From contig CAZBXE010000020.1 of the NCBI GenBank assembly GCA_964496125.1, positions 1 through 22,109 of the forward strand: DNA of 22,109 bases, written 5' to 3'. The notes beneath the pieces are model-generated. The model was given only the letters and a program-made list of their open reading frames with translations. It was not told the origin of the DNA and made no database searches. This DNA is from CAZBXE01 sp964496125 (GTDB lineage Bacteria; Chlamydiota; Chlamydiia; Chlamydiales; CAZBXE01). The translations under genes were made by a program, and so were the position numbers. Shown here in pieces: positions 15,830-22,109 of the stretch (its first letter is position 1; each line of letters starts with the position of its first letter).

Positions 15830-16063
15830 ATGAGAAAGGATGAAAGAAAAGGCTCGTCCCTGAAGGAACAAGAAGCCCCGCTTGACATTCTCATCCAGCT
15901 CTTCTTGAAAGACGCAAAGCAGCTCGAAGAAACAAAAAAGATCGATCCCGAAAAATCATATCGAAAAGAGATCCGGCTTCGCGTTATTGAAGATGAAGCA
16001 GCTTTCCGTCTCCGCTTCCTCGCTGGCTACAACGTCTTACTTGAACAATTGAAAAAGTACTAG
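15830..16063 (+). CDS. Small highly charged protein of unknown function
   Basis: The 77-residue product is rich in Lys, Arg, Glu and Asp, with no membrane segment or Cys. It is predicted helical: a lysine/glutamate start (MRKDERKGSSLKEQE), a leucine-bearing amphipathic helix (LDILIQLFLKDAKQLEE, 18-34) and a second helix (RLRVIEDEAAFRLRFLAGYNVLLEQLKKY, 49-77). I do not recognise it. The ATG has a plausible ribosome binding site (AGGGTGG, 15819-15825). It is monocistronic and tail to tail with the MFS gene at 16121. The regular amphipathic pattern and the ribosome binding site support it as real. Confidence 0.55.
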   Translation: MRKDERKGSSLKEQEAPLDILIQLFLKDAKQLEETKKIDPEKSYRKEIRLRVIEDEAAFRLRFLAGYNVLLEQLKKY

Positions 16064-16120
16064 TTTTCACCCTCAAGATATAGAAATGGGTTTTCGTGCC
16101 CTTGCCCCTGCCCGATTTGA

Positions 16121-17359
16121 TCAAAGTTCATAGGCCCTAGATTCCTTTGTTTGTTCGAGTCTGAAAAGGGCATAGGCTGCTGCGAGTCCAAGGATGGCAA
16201 GGTATCCTCCAGCAAGGACAACAAGGCCGGTTTTCTGGTAAAGCCAGAGGGAAATCGCAGAAGTAGTGCCGCCAAAAAGCTGCGAGCCAATAGCGTAGGA
16301 GAAGCTAATGGCCGTATAGCGAAGGCGCTTTTCTACAAAGCTTTGAGACCAGGAGTGGAAAGGGGCAGAAAAGGAGACTCCAATCGTTACAAGGCAAATG
16401 CGGATGAGGATCAGGGTTGCATAAGTCGCATCCTGCAAAAGACAAAAAAGAGGAAGACCTAAAAACAAGGGAAAGAGAGCTGCCACTTGCATCATCCGCC
16501 CCCTTTCTAGGCGGGCCGCAAGAAGGCCAAAAAGGGGAAGTGTGGCAAAGTCAAAAATGAGCATCAAGGTACTCAGCTTAGCCATTTCTGCCTTGGTAAC
16601 GGAGCATACAAGGGGAGAGAGGCCTGTGATCAGTACAAAAGCTGTGGAGTAGCAGGCGTATGAAAATCCGGAAGCAAGGATAAGCGGGATTAAAATGCTG
16701 CGGAGTGGCCAAAGCCTCTTGATGTGAGTAAGAAAAGGCTCTTTAGGCTCTTGCACCGGTGCGTCTTGCAGCGTTTGCAATCTGATCATACCCGCAAAAA
16801 GAGCTGTAATAAACCCAGCCAGGTAGAGCATTCTCCAATACTGCTCTACGATTTCGAGGTGGTAGAGAAAAGAGACGGCACCTGAGGCTAAGAGGATGCC
16901 GGCGATGGTAGAAGTGCTGTAGATGCCGCTTGCCAGGTCTTTTTTTTCCTCTTCCACTCCCTCCAGGTAGGACACGGCGCCGCCAATGGTTTCCCCAGCA
17001 GCAAAAAAGTTCTGTAGGACCCGGGCCAAGAGCAACAGAAGCGGGGCTAAGGGGCCGATGGTGTGATAGGTTGGGATCAAGCCGATGGCGGCTGTCACAA
17101 AGGCCATGCCAAAGAGGGAGAGGAAAAGTGCAGGTCCCCTACCTGCTCCATCTCCAATATAGCCAAAAAAAAGAGAGCCAACAGGGCGTGCCAGCATGCT
17201 AAGGGCAATGATGGCATAGGTCATGATCAGCGCTGTGAGATACTCACTTTCTGGGAAAAAGAGCGCTGCAAAAAGAGGGGAGAGAAAGCCGTAGAGAGCG
17301 CTATCATAGTGTTCAAACACGTTGCCGAGCAAAAGGCTAAGAGAAGAGCTTCGCTTCAA
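16121..17359 (-). CDS. MFS transporter, metabolite:H+ symporter (ProP-like) type
   Basis: The 412-residue protein has about 12 transmembrane helices. Its N-terminus GNVFEHYDSALYGFLSP parallels the GNxxEWxDFxxYG signature of the MHS subfamily (ProP, KgtP, ShiA). The loop after helix 2, ARPVGSLFFGYIGDGAGRGPAL (57-78), is the MFS RPxGxxxxGxxGDxxGR motif. The substrate could be proline/betaine, a dicarboxylate or another osmolyte or acid; sequence alone does not decide. The start codon is TTG 17359-17357, which overlaps the HAD stop as TTGA and has AAGGA 6 bases upstream, so translation is coupled to the upstream gene. The next in-frame methionine lies well inside the first part of the protein and would remove the signature. 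Confidence 0.85.
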   Translation of the reverse strand: MKRSSSLSLLLGNVFEHYDSALYGFLSPLFAALFFPESEYLTALIMTYAIIALSMLARPVGSLFFGYIGDGAGRGPALFLSLFGMAFVTAAIGLIPTYHTIGPLAPLLLLLARVLQNFFAAGETIGGAVSYLEGVEEEKKDLASGIYSTSTIAGILLASGAVSFLYHLEIVEQYWRMLYLAGFITALFAGMIRLQTLQDAPVQEPKEPFLTHIKRLWPLRSILIPLILASGFSYACYSTAFVLITGLSPLVCSVTKAEMAKLSTLMLIFDFATLPLFGLLAARLERGRMMQVAALFPLFLGLPLFCLLQDATYATLILIRICLVTIGVSFSAPFHSWSQSFVEKRLRYTAISFSYAIGSQLFGGTTSAISLWLYQKTGLVVLAGGYLAILGLAAAYALFRLEQTKESRAYEL

Positions 17360-17976
17360 AGGATTTTCCTTTTTTTTAACTGCTCTTCAAGAAGAGAGGT
17401 GCTTGTAAAGAGTTCTGCGTCGATGCAGAGTTTTTGCGCGGCCTGGATAAATTCCAGGATGTCATCTGTGTAAAAACACTCCTCGGGCAGGGCATTTGCT
17501 CTATTGATGGCTTCAAGGAAAATTTTAGGATGCGGTTTTTTTGTCCTCAGTTCGTGGGAGGTAAGCGCATGATCAAAGAGCTGCAGGAAGGGATAGTTTT
17601 TTTTTAAGTAGCTATAGTGAAGATCGCACGTATTGGAGAGAAGCAGCAGAGGGATCTTTTTTTCTTTGAGCTTGTGGATGAGGGGAAGGATACGATCATT
17701 TGGTCTAAAGACATCATTTACTGCCTCTGCAAACTGTTCTATGGAAAAGGCTCGCTCTGATCTTAATAGGACATGCTCGTAGAGCTCATTTGTGGTGATT
17801 TGTCCTTGTCCATAGAGGTCAAAAATGCCCTCTTCTTGCAAAAGGGTCAATATCCTTTCTTCTGAAAAACGAGAGAGGCAGCTGATTTGCCTGACCATTT
17901 TGTGGAGATCGTAGAAGATCAGGACCTGTCCAATATCAAAGATAAGCGCTTTTGTTTTTTTACCGCCTTCTTTCAT
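17356..17976 (-). CDS. HAD-superfamily hydrolase, subfamily IA (YihX-like)
   Basis: The 206-residue product shows the four HAD motifs: I, ALIFDIGQVL (residues 10-19) with the nucleophile D but Gly in place of the second Asp, as in the FDxGxVL phosphatases; II, LLLSNT; III, KKPHPKIF; and IV, YTDDILEFIQAA. A helical cap lies between motifs I and II. It is probably a cytoplasmic phosphatase for sugar or nucleotide phosphates; substrate unknown. ATG 17976 lies 17 bases inside folD and has GGAAGGG just before it. A longer frame starts at 18009, but the core begins at the shorter start. The stop overlaps the TTG start of the MFS gene. Confidence 0.85.
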   Translation of the reverse strand: MKEGGKKTKALIFDIGQVLIFYDLHKMVRQISCLSRFSEERILTLLQEEGIFDLYGQGQITTNELYEHVLLRSERAFSIEQFAEAVNDVFRPNDRILPLIHKLKEKKIPLLLLSNTCDLHYSYLKKNYPFLQLFDHALTSHELRTKKPHPKIFLEAINRANALPEECFYTDDILEFIQAAQKLCIDAELFTSTSLLEEQLKKRKIL

Positions 17977-18829
17977 GCCCTTCCCAGGTATTGAGGAGAA
18001 GCATGGCAATGGTCATAGGGCCTACACCTCCAGGTACTGGGGTGATCGCAGAGCACTTTCGTTGGACCTTTTCGAAGTCAACATCACCTGTCACCTTGTA
18101 GCCCTTGGGCGCCCTACTATCTTCAACGCGATTGATCCCCACATCGACAACGACAGCACCTTTTTTTACCATGTCTTCTGTGACAAGATTAGGTCTTCCA
18201 GCTGCGCAAATGAGGATGTCTGCCATGCGGACGTGTTCTTTGATGTCAGGGGAGGTGCTAGTTACTATCGTAACGGAGCTTGGATTTTCTTTTTCCTTTT
18301 GTAGCAGCAGCTGCGCCATAGGTTTTCCCACAATCGCACTTCTTCCAATAATAACGGCATGTTTTCTTTCCATAGAGATCTGATAGGCATGAAGAAGATG
18401 CATAACCCCTCTTGGTGTGCAGGGGATAAAGCCGCATTTTTGGCCCAGGGCTAGGTAGCCTACATTCTGGGGGTGGAAGCCGTCGACATCTTTGCGTGGA
18501 TCGATCCATTCACTGAGTGATAGGGGATCGATCTGCCTCGGCAGGGGAAGCTGCACTAAGATGCCATCAACGGTTGGGTCTTCGTTTAAAGACTGGATGG
18601 TAGCACGCAGTTCTTCTTCCGTGACGGTCTCCTCCAGTTTGATTCGGAGCGATATCATGCCGACGTCTTGACATGCTTTCAGTTTTCTTGAAACGTAAAT
18701 CTTTGAGGCCGCGTGGTCTCCAACAAGAACAGCAGCAAGGCAGGGGGTTCTTTCTGCGCGCCTTGCTATCTCGTTTTTGATCTGGTCTTGGACTTTTTTT
18801 GCTATAGTGTAGCCATCTAAAAGCTTCAT
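17960..18829 (-). CDS. folD: Bifunctional methylenetetrahydrofolate dehydrogenase/cyclohydrolase FolD
   Basis: FolD interconverts methylene-, methenyl- and 10-formyl-tetrahydrofolate with NADP+, supplying one-carbon units for purines and fMet-tRNA. The 289-residue product has the normal length and motifs: SKIYVSRKLKAC (about 42-53) carrying the catalytic lysine, DGILVQLPLP (88-97), DPRKDVDGFHPQNVG (109-123), CTPRGVMHLL (136-145), VIIGRSAIVGKPMAQLL (159-175) for the NADP site, and TPVPGGVGPMTIAMLL near the C-terminus. It heads an overlapping three-gene unit with the HAD hydrolase and the MFS transporter. A TATAAT (18864-18869 on the minus strand) about 35 bases upstream is its likely -10; AAGGA serves as ribosome binding site. 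Confidence 0.96.
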   Translation of the reverse strand: MKLLDGYTIAKKVQDQIKNEIARRAERTPCLAAVLVGDHAASKIYVSRKLKACQDVGMISLRIKLEETVTEEELRATIQSLNEDPTVDGILVQLPLPRQIDPLSLSEWIDPRKDVDGFHPQNVGYLALGQKCGFIPCTPRGVMHLLHAYQISMERKHAVIIGRSAIVGKPMAQLLLQKEKENPSSVTIVTSTSPDIKEHVRMADILICAAGRPNLVTEDMVKKGAVVVDVGINRVEDSRAPKGYKVTGDVDFEKVQRKCSAITPVPGGVGPMTIAMLLLNTWEGHERRR

Positions 18830-18863
18830 CCTCAGACAGTTCCTTATCTCTTAGTACAGTTGC

Positions 18864-18869
18864 ATTATA
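18864..18869 (-). promoter_or_regulatory. -10 box (TATAAT) for folD
   Basis: A perfect TATAAT on the minus strand, 34 bases before the folD ATG. No good -35 is visible at 16-18 bases, so it may depend on an activator or on other contacts. It lies in the 91-base divergent gap shared with the secreted-protein gene. Confidence 0.4.
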
Positions 18870-18920
18870 GGGTGTTTTTTATTTCTGTGATAGGGTAATT
18901 TTCAGTTATGGAGGTTCTTT

Positions 18921-19391
18921 ATGCGTAAGCTTCTTTCTGCTCTTACTCTTTTAGTCATACTGTGTGGTCAAATGGCCTTCGGTCTCGACCCCAAGACAGA
19001 GTGCTCTGAGGAGCTTTTGCTGCCCTATTTTCCGGAGATCTTTGCACGCACAGCGTTAGAAAACCATAAGGTGGCGCAGGAAAAAATTACAGCGATTCTT
19101 GCCGATCTTAAAGCAGCGGATGCTCTTATGAACAGTAAGATTGAAGAGTCGGCCAAGAAAATGAAGCCGAATCCATTTGAGGCTCCGATCAACCAGCAAG
19201 CGGCAGCGCAGGTTTTCTTTGATGCGATGGCGGAGGTTTTTGCCTCAATCATGCAGAAAAACGGCATCCAAGACGAGGAGATGATTTTTTCCATTTTAGA
19301 GGAGATCCAAATGGAAAAGGCTAAGAGGTTTGCGGAGTGCTTTGAAAATGGCGCCATCAAAATGCCTTCTCCCCCGCAGCGCCCCCTTTAG
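18921..19391 (+). CDS. Small secreted or periplasmic protein of unknown function
   Basis: The 156-residue product begins with a textbook signal peptide (MRKLLSALTLLVILCGQMAFG; likely cut after AFG, residue 21). The mature part has two Cys at about 28 and 144 that could form a disulfide, and long amphipathic helices (LENHKVAQEKITAILADLKAADALMNSKIEES and IFSILEEIQMEKAKRFAECF). The end is proline-rich (MPSPPQRPL). No family was recognised; the helical, Cys-paired layout would fit a periplasmic chaperone-like or structural protein, which is speculation. The start has GGAGG 6 bases upstream. It is divergent from folD and convergent with the MreD-like gene (25 bases apart). Confidence 0.7.
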   Translation: MRKLLSALTLLVILCGQMAFGLDPKTECSEELLLPYFPEIFARTALENHKVAQEKITAILADLKAADALMNSKIEESAKKMKPNPFEAPINQQAAAQVFFDAMAEVFASIMQKNGIQDEEMIFSILEEIQMEKAKRFAECFENGAIKMPSPPQRPL

Positions 19392-19416
19392 ATAAAATTC
19401 TGCTCGTCTTCCAGGA

Positions 19417-19929
19417 TCAGTCGGAGTTTTGTAAAAGGTAGTTTATTTCTCCTCTTTCCAAAAGCAGGAAGGGAAGAGTAAAAAAAATAAAGGCGTAGAG
19501 CGCATCGAAAAGTGACATCACAATAAGATCCGTAAAAATCCATGCGAAAGAATAGGGCACGTGTAGAATGGCTGCTAGCATCCCTTCCTTTATCACAACA
19601 AAAAAAAAGGTCATGAGCGGCATTGTTGCCAAGTGGTCTGCGAAAAAGTGTTTTTTTCGTGGGTAGAGAAAGAGGGTAGGCAACGCTGTACAAAGGGCCA
19701 TCATGCCAAAAGGGTAGGGGGAAAAGAGGTCTTGAAAGCCGCCTACAAGTGTTGTAATGAAAAGGGCTTCAGCAAGAGTTTTTCGGTAGATAAGAACGAT
19801 GGCAAAGGGAGCAAAATAGGAAAGCCGCATTTCTGGAAATAGCCCTGGAAGAAGGAGAAAGGAAAGAAGAGAAATAGCAAGAGCCATTTGGACTTTTAGG
19901 GTTTTATCGCGTGGCACACTACGCCCCAT
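19417..19929 (-). CDS. MreD-like rod-shape membrane protein
   Basis: The 170-residue protein has five or six hydrophobic helices. The segment TTLVGGFQDLFSPYPFGMMALCTALP (about 58-83) matches the MreD pattern GxxxDLxSxxPxGxxAL. MreD helps couple MreB and MreC to peptidoglycan synthesis in the inner membrane; in chlamydiae the MreB system drives septal peptidoglycan synthesis and division. ATG 19929 overlaps the end of the sugar-transferase gene by 11 bases. No clear Shine-Dalgarno is present at this start or at ATG 19887, so it is likely made by coupled translation. The family call rests on topology and one motif. Confidence 0.65.
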   Translation of the reverse strand: MGRSVPRDKTLKVQMALAISLLSFLLLPGLFPEMRLSYFAPFAIVLIYRKTLAEALFITTLVGGFQDLFSPYPFGMMALCTALPTLFLYPRKKHFFADHLATMPLMTFFFVVIKEGMLAAILHVPYSFAWIFTDLIVMSLFDALYAFIFFTLPFLLLERGEINYLLQNSD

Positions 19930-20590
19930 TCGTGCGGATAATGCAGGGTAGAGTAAGAAAAATGAGCTTGAGATCCAGAAGGAAAGAGGCTTTTTTTACA
20001 TAATACTCTTCTAGAGAGACGCGGTCTTTGTAGGACATGTTTGGGTCTCTTGCAATTTGCCAAAGGCCTGTAATACCCGGTTTTACGGAGAGAATTTTTT
20101 GGGCCTTATCTCCAAAGTAGGTAGTGATCTCTTCACGTGTCACAGGCCTTGGCCCAACGACACTTAAATCCCCCTTGAGCACATTCCAAAACTGGGGTAT
20201 CTCATCCAAGCAGGTTCTGCGAAGAAAATGGCCGAGACGTGTGACCCTGGGGTCGCGAATTAGCTTGCGCTTTGTTTCCCACTCTTCACGCAGGGCTGTG
20301 TCTTGTTTAAGAATCTCCTGTAGCCCGCTATCGGCATCTTCCCTCATCGTGCGAAATTTAAAGCAGCGAAATGGCTTTCCGTTTTTTCCTATTCTCTCAT
20401 GGCTGTAGAGCACTTTTCCTCGTGTGGGGATCAGAAGAAGAAGGGCGATGAAGAAAAAGAGAGGTGCTGAGAAGATAAGGAAGGCCGCGCTAAAGAACAG
20501 GTCAAATGTTCTCTTGAGGGGAACGCGGCGCGCCTTTGCGGTAAGAAGGCCAGATCCTGTAAGGCTATGGTGGGTGAGTTCAACTGTCAT
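19919..20590 (-). CDS. Priming undecaprenyl-phosphate sugar phosphotransferase (WbaP/PglC type)
   Basis: The 223-residue protein is a bacterial sugar transferase catalytic domain. There is one hydrophobic, probably re-entrant, helix (FDLFFSAAFLIFSAPLFFFIALLLLI, 29-54), then GKVLYSHERIGKNGKPFRCFKFRTM (58-82), DPRVTRLGHFLRRTCLDEIPQFWNVLKGDLSVVGPRPV (112-149), and KPGITGLWQIA (168-178). These enzymes move a sugar 1-phosphate from a nucleotide sugar to undecaprenyl phosphate at the inner membrane, the first step of a polysaccharide or glycoprotein pathway. The large N-terminal membrane domain of WbaP is absent, so it is the minimal monotopic form. The sugar is unknown and no other glycan genes are in view. 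A promoter lies so close to ATG 20590 that the message may be leaderless. Confidence 0.9.
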   Translation of the reverse strand: MTVELTHHSLTGSGLLTAKARRVPLKRTFDLFFSAAFLIFSAPLFFFIALLLLIPTRGKVLYSHERIGKNGKPFRCFKFRTMREDADSGLQEILKQDTALREEWETKRKLIRDPRVTRLGHFLRRTCLDEIPQFWNVLKGDLSVVGPRPVTREEITTYFGDKAQKILSVKPGITGLWQIARDPNMSYKDRVSLEEYYVKKASFLLDLKLIFLTLPCIIRTNGA

Positions 20591-20598
20591 TACAACAG

Positions 20599-20627
20599 TT
20601 TATACCCAAGACACATTAAATCCTCAA
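20599..20627 (-). promoter_or_regulatory. Promoter for the sugar transferase, leaderless layout
   Basis: On the minus strand: TTGAGG (plus-strand CCTCAA, 20622-20627), a 17-bp spacer, and TATAAA (TTTATA, 20599-20604), then 8 bases (CTGTTGTA) to ATG 20590, with no ribosome binding site. The -35 overlaps the stop codon of the upstream hydrolase gene. Confidence 0.5.
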
Positions 20628-21754
20628 GAATTTAGGATTGTAATGCCGATGTCGTCAATGCTTTTTTGTGTATTTGTGAGGACGATCACAGCTTTTTGGT
20701 TTTGAGTAGAGATGCCAAGGTAGCTGTGGTAGCCGCCTGTTTCCCCGTTATGCCAGACGGACTCCTCGTTGTGGTGCCAGCCAAGGCCCATTTGGCTAAG
20801 TTGCCTGACCTTATGCGTTTCAGAAAGGCTCTTGAAGAAGGGGTTTGTGGGATCAAGATTGGCATTTGCAAAGCGGAGCATATCGGCCGCAGTGGATTTA
20901 ATGGAGCCACAGCCAGCAAGCGCCTTAAAATCCCAGTTCGACGTAGGCTTCAAGGCAGCATTGAAAGGGGGCGAAAGCTTTTGTTTTTGTTCTGCGCTGA
21001 GTGCTACTGCCGTGCTTTGCATTCCAAGGGGCCCTGCAATCCTTTCCTTGATGAGCTCATCATAGAGCTTTCCTGTCTTATGTCTTAAGATCATGGCAAG
21101 TAGCCCATAGCCTAGGTTGGAATATTCGTAAGCAGCTCCTGGTGGGCGTGTGAGTTTGTAAGAGCTTAAGAAACTGTAGAGTTTTTGAGAATCGTAGTCA
21201 TTATAGGGGTTTTTTGGGTCTTTTGGAGCAAAGTTTGTGGGCATGCGGGGAAGCCCTGAAGTGTGGGTAGCCAGGTGTTCTAAGGTAATTTGTCTACCTT
21301 GCCATGTAGGAGCTCGAACCTCTTTGGGCAAGTGCATTTGGATGGGATCGCTTAGTTGAACAAGACTCTCTTCGCAAAACTTTTGGAGAAGAAGCCCTGT
21401 AAAGACTTTTGTAATCGAGGCAATTTCGAAGAGGGAATTTTCATCTACCCCCCCAAATGAGGTGAATCTTGGCCCTTTTGCATCCGTGATCCCGATAACA
21501 AGACCCTTGAGGGAGCTTGCTCTTGACTGGTAGAGAGAATAGATAAGGGCGCTTTCGGCTTCTAGTTTTGAAGCTTGCTTTGGCCGAGAGATTGTGGGAA
21601 TCGGGGGCACATCGACTGCTGCCTTGCCGCCTTTTGTGATGACTTCGGTAAATACTTCTTTGGTCTTTCCGTCACTGATAGTGGTTGTCTTGGTGCATGT
21701 CGTGAGTTGTGTGACAGGGTCGAAGCTACAGTATTCATTTATAAAAGTTTCCAT
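20624..21754 (-). CDS. Serine hydrolase of the beta-lactamase/class C fold
   Basis: The 376-residue protein has the three active-site motifs of the serine beta-lactamase/penicillin-binding fold: SITK (S113-K116), YSN (Y211-N213) and HNG (H335-G337, in place of KTG, as in many class C-like esterases and D-aminopeptidases). Supporting segments are FEIASITKVFTGLLLQ, LEHLATHTSGLPR and YEYSNLGYGLLAMIL. It may be an esterase, a peptidase or a PBP-like enzyme; beta-lactamase activity is not implied. No signal peptide is seen. Instead there is a polar, Thr-rich N-terminal stretch of about 65 residues with two cysteines, unusual for this mostly exported family. ATG 21754 has AGGAC 7 bases upstream. 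Confidence 0.88.
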   Translation of the reverse strand: METFINEYCSFDPVTQLTTCTKTTTISDGKTKEVFTEVITKGGKAAVDVPPIPTISRPKQASKLEAESALIYSLYQSRASSLKGLVIGITDAKGPRFTSFGGVDENSLFEIASITKVFTGLLLQKFCEESLVQLSDPIQMHLPKEVRAPTWQGRQITLEHLATHTSGLPRMPTNFAPKDPKNPYNDYDSQKLYSFLSSYKLTRPPGAAYEYSNLGYGLLAMILRHKTGKLYDELIKERIAGPLGMQSTAVALSAEQKQKLSPPFNAALKPTSNWDFKALAGCGSIKSTAADMLRFANANLDPTNPFFKSLSETHKVRQLSQMGLGWHHNEESVWHNGETGGYHSYLGISTQNQKAVIVLTNTQKSIDDIGITILNS

Positions 21755-21864
21755 TTTGTTTGTCCTGTGTTTTATTTACTATCATAAATAAAAAAGAATT
21801 AAAAGTATATTATGTAAAATGATTAAAAACACCTGCTTAGTTTTTATAAAATATTAAAACGTGT

Positions 21865-21891
21865 TGAAAATCTCATTGCCCAAGATTTTCA
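21865..21891. repeat. 27-bp palindrome between divergent genes
   Basis: TGAAAATCT (21865-21873) and AGATTTTCA (21883-21891) are perfect 9-bp arms around a 9-base centre (CATTGCCCA). It sits in the AT-rich 210-base gap between the serine hydrolase and the gene starting at 21965. Arm length, centre size and position fit a dimeric repressor site spanning about two helical turns; a hairpin is also possible. No T-run follows. Confidence 0.5.
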
Positions 21892-21964
21892 GTTTATCAG
21901 ACCTTAATCAACGAGTTTCCAAAATAATTTATATTATATATGTACTAGAGAGAGGAGAATTTGT

Positions 21965-22109
21965 GTGCACATGTGCCCTGATAATGAAGCTGTTCGGCAT
22001 AGTTTACAGCCTTCCAACCAAAGCCAGGTAGACGCGGCGGGGGCTTCAAAGAATATATACACAAATAAGCTGAAAAGTTGGGAATATGCCAAGGAGGCGC
22101 TCTCAATTT
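21965..22109 (+). CDS. N-terminal part of an unidentified protein (cut by the right edge)
   Basis: A frame open to the right edge starts at GTG 21965, with AGGAG at 21953-21957 ideally spaced 7 bases upstream; ATG 21971, in the same frame, is the alternative. The 48 visible residues (MHMCPDNEAVRHSLQPSNQS and onward, through VDAAGASKNIY to KLKSWEYAKEALS) are polar, rich in Ser, Gln and Asn, and lack a signal peptide. A disordered polar N-terminus of this kind is common in type III effectors but is not diagnostic. TATATT/TATTAT boxes near 21931-21938 may be its -10. I do not recognise the protein. Confidence 0.6.
   Translation, partial: MHMCPDNEAVRHSLQPSNQSQVDAAGASKNIYTNKLKSWEYAKEALSI

Noticed and set aside
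20619..20639. AATCCT/AGGATT hairpin at the end of the serine hydrolase gene as a terminator
   Set aside because: Six AT-rich base pairs overlapping the stop codon, no T-run, and it also overlaps the -35 of the next gene.

Overview
The window reads as chromosomal DNA from a member of the Chlamydiae, more likely one of the environmental or amoeba-associated families than Chlamydiaceae. Four things point there: the recF-dnaN//smpB block and the trxB/acpS neighbourhood, which as I recall also sit together in Chlamydia; a nucleotide-transporter (NTT)-like membrane protein fused to HEAT repeats; an RsbU-like HAMP sensor; and a Ulp1-type cysteine protease of the kind chlamydiae use as secreted deubiquitinases or deSUMOylases. 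No database search was possible, so the taxonomic call is inference. No rRNA, tRNA, CRISPR array or insertion sequence was seen, and no gene-free stretch exceeds 300 bases.

Layout. 1-318: end of an unidentified gene (+). 291-2503: dnaN-recF operon (-) behind a near-consensus promoter. 2623-3482: smpB-rlmH (+), overlapping. 3487-3942: small membrane protein (-). 4063-5553: YacL-type PIN/TRAM protein and acpS (+). 5671-7433: trxB followed by a putative outer-membrane barrel (-). 7569-12258: three overlapping genes (+) for an NTT/HEAT protein, a cyclic-nucleotide-binding-domain protein and a HAMP/degenerate PP2C protein, which look like one sensory module. 12474-14105: AT-rich gene for a Ulp1-like protease, probable effector. 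14185-15633: Na+/proline symporter. 15830-16063: small unknown protein. 16121-18829: folD, a HAD hydrolase and an MHS-type MFS transporter (-), overlapping. 18921-19391: small secreted protein (+). 19417-20590: priming sugar-phosphate transferase and MreD-like protein (-). 20624-21754: serine beta-lactamase-fold hydrolase (-). 21965 to the right edge: start of an unknown gene (+), with a 27-bp palindrome between it and the hydrolase.

Most genes are housekeeping: replication and repair, ribosome rescue and maturation, lipid carrier activation, redox, one-carbon metabolism and cell shape. The least explained parts are the transporter/cNMP/HAMP operon, the Ulp1-like protease, and a recurring promoter layout in which a sigma-70-type -10 box lies only 7-11 nt from an ATG with no Shine-Dalgarno sequence. 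That layout occurs at smpB, the 3487-3942 gene, putP and the sugar transferase, and suggests leaderless mRNAs.
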